64,000 nt of DNA from Sphingomonadaceae bacterium (GTDB lineage Bacteria > Pseudomonadota > Alphaproteobacteria > Sphingomonadales > Sphingomonadaceae). Below, piece after piece: positions 61,470 to 64,000 of this stretch. The translations under genes were made by a program, and so were the position numbers. Every line of letters begins with the position of its first letter. Position 1 is the stretch's first letter. The notes below the pieces were generated by a model that was not told where the DNA came from, did no database searches, and saw only the letters and a program-made list of their open reading frames with translations. Location: positions 1 to 64,000 of the forward strand of contig JANYGC010000114.1 of the NCBI GenBank assembly GCA_025359425.1. Direction: 5' to 3'.

Positions 61470-62016
61470 CGCGCCGCCCATTCGCTGCGGGAAATGGCGT
61501 AGGTGACATGCGGGCAAAGCGGATCGCCCATTGCAATTCGCGGGTGATCGAAATCGAGTTCGGGCTGGTACTGCATCCCGAGCCGCTCCATCACCGCGCG
61601 GCTGCGGGTGTTGCCCGTGCTGGTGATCGCCCAAGCCGAGTCGTCCGCAAGTTTAGCGAACAGCCAGCCGATACTGGCTCGGGCGGCCTCGCTGGCAAAG
61701 CCGTGGCCCCAGGCATGATGCGCCAGCCGCCAGCCGATTTCGGCCTTGCCCGCAACCGGCCCGGCATCGCCGCGGATAATCCCGCACCACCCGATCAGGG
61801 CAGCATCGCTGCGCCGCTCGAGCGCCCAGAAGGTATGGCCGTGCATTGCTTCGATTGCTTCGACCCGATCGAGCAGGGCGGCGCTCGCCGCGCGGTCCAT
61901 CACCGGGCCGAGCGTCGCCATCACGCGCGGATCGGCGCAGATCACGGCGAAGGGCGCGCGATCCTCGCCCCGCCACGAGCGCAGGACCAGCCGTTCGGTT
62001 TCGACGACCGTATCGT

Positions 62017-62020
<4 letters not shown>
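61466..62020 (-). CDS. GNAT-family acetyltransferase
   Basis: A 184-aa RimJ/RimL-type acetyltransferase. ETERLVLRSWRGEDRAPFAVICADPRVMATLG is the N-terminal part, IGWRLAHHAWGHGFASEAARASIGWLF holds the acetyl-CoA motif, and NTRSRAVMERLGMQYQPELDFDHPRI the motif B end. Substrate unknown. It overlaps both neighbours by 4 bases. It is paralogous to the next upstream gene, suggesting a tandem duplication. Confidence 0.9.
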
Positions 62021-63569
<1,549 letters not shown>

Positions 63570-63597
63570 CTAGTGCCCGGCTCACGGCGGCGCAACT

Positions 63598-64000
63598 CTA
63601 CCCGCCGAGCCGGTCGATCTCGCGCCGCGCCGTGGGGCCGATGCTGGCCTGGCGCGGGGCCAGACTGGTCGCGGCAGCGCCCGCCTTGACCGTCTTCAAT
63701 TGTGCCAGCCGCGCCTTGTAAGCGGCGAGCTCTGCTGGATCGACCTGGTTGGTCACGGTGAAACTGACCGACATCGGATTGACCGGCGCGCCGCCTTTGT
63801 AGAGTTCGTAATGGAGGTGCGGTCCGGTCGAAACCCCGGTCGAGCCGACATAGCCGATGACCTGCCCGGCCTGGACATGGCTGCCGGGCGAAACCGCAAT
63901 CCGGCTCATGTGGCCGTAGCCGGTGCCAAACCCGCCGCCGTGCGCGAGCCTGACGTAATTGCCGTGCCCGCCGTGCCACCCGGCAAACGCTACGGTGCCG
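63598..64000 (-). CDS. M23 family metallopeptidase, truncated by the window edge
   Basis: The C-terminal ~133 residues of an M23 endopeptidase; the start lies beyond base 64000. Readable from the edge: GTVAFAGWHGGHGNYVRLAHGGGFGTGYGHMSRI, then VQAGQVIGYVGSTGVSTGPHLHYELYKGGAPVNP. GPHLHYEL provides the HxH zinc motif, so the part present is catalytically intact. A tail of ~50 residues (LAAYKARLAQLKTVKAG) follows the domain. It would cleave peptidoglycan cross-links. It is the third LytM-type protein in this window. Confidence 0.9.
   Translation of the reverse strand, partial: GTVAFAGWHGGHGNYVRLAHGGGFGTGYGHMSRIAVSPGSHVQAGQVIGYVGSTGVSTGPHLHYELYKGGAPVNPMSVSFTVTNQVDPAELAAYKARLAQLKTVKAGAAATSLAPRQASIGPTARREIDRLGG

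Overview
The window is high-GC chromosomal DNA, most likely from an alphaproteobacterium of the order Sphingomonadales (Sphingomonas/Novosphingobium/Erythrobacter-like). This rests on gene content: the alphaproteobacterial cell-cycle regulators SciP (DUF1153) and TrcR (DUF1013), the DUF3035 and DUF1192 proteins, short proteins I recognise as typical of sphingomonads, and the gene order proA-nadD-rsfS-rlmH-envC-ctpA-dsbB-coq7. No species can be named from sequence reading alone.

Layout. 1-3.9 kb is an accessory island. A small tyrosine recombinase faces away from a translationally coupled DUF3489-DUF2924-large serine recombinase cassette, next to a tRNA-Thr(GGT) gene. 4.0-10.4 kb holds gpmA, purE, purK, folA, a membrane dipeptidase, ribF and a glycerophosphodiester phosphodiesterase, punctuated by two MITE-like inverted repeats. 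10.4-16.8 kb holds ileS-lspA-DUF3035 lipoprotein, a third dispersed inverted repeat, a CNNM/CorC-type protein and an OmpA-type lipoprotein. 16.8-20.8 kb holds a CysQ-like phosphatase, sucC and etfBA (with a LiuR-like site upstream). 20.8-28.3 kb holds a TonB-domain protein and a tightly overlapped MFP-RND-DUF445-GNAT operon with a promoter/operator candidate. 28.3-30.4 kb holds sciP with a coupled small gene, and mnmA. 30.4-35.8 kb is a GDP-mannose/GDP-fucose supply module split over two strands (manA-manC against hydrolase-gmd-fcl). 35.9-40.4 kb holds a CDF transporter, pdxH, a DnaJ-like protein, a YihY protein and fabI. 40.4-47.6 kb is the long minus-strand operon proA to coq7. 47.8-49.3 kb is an overlapping M23 endopeptidase-bactofilin pair, preceded by an exceptional cluster of GANTC sites. 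49.3-58.4 kb holds an acyl-CoA ligase, trcR, two lipoproteins of unknown function, a quinone oxidoreductase, DUF1192, clpA and a short SulP transporter. 58.4-63.6 kb is a six-gene overlapping operon running from hemB to a frameshifted DUF167 gene. A truncated M23 peptidase closes the window.

Most of the window is conserved housekeeping and envelope biology: cell wall hydrolysis (envC, ctpA, two M23 proteins, bactofilin), nucleotide, cofactor and NDP-sugar supply, and efflux. The parts most worth follow-up are the double-recombinase island, the GANTC cluster before the bactofilin pair, the candidate RNA switch before sucC, the candidate operators before etfBA and the RND operon, the RND pump with extra membrane segments, and the three dispersed inverted-repeat elements. 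All functional calls come from motif and family recognition by eye; no database search was run.
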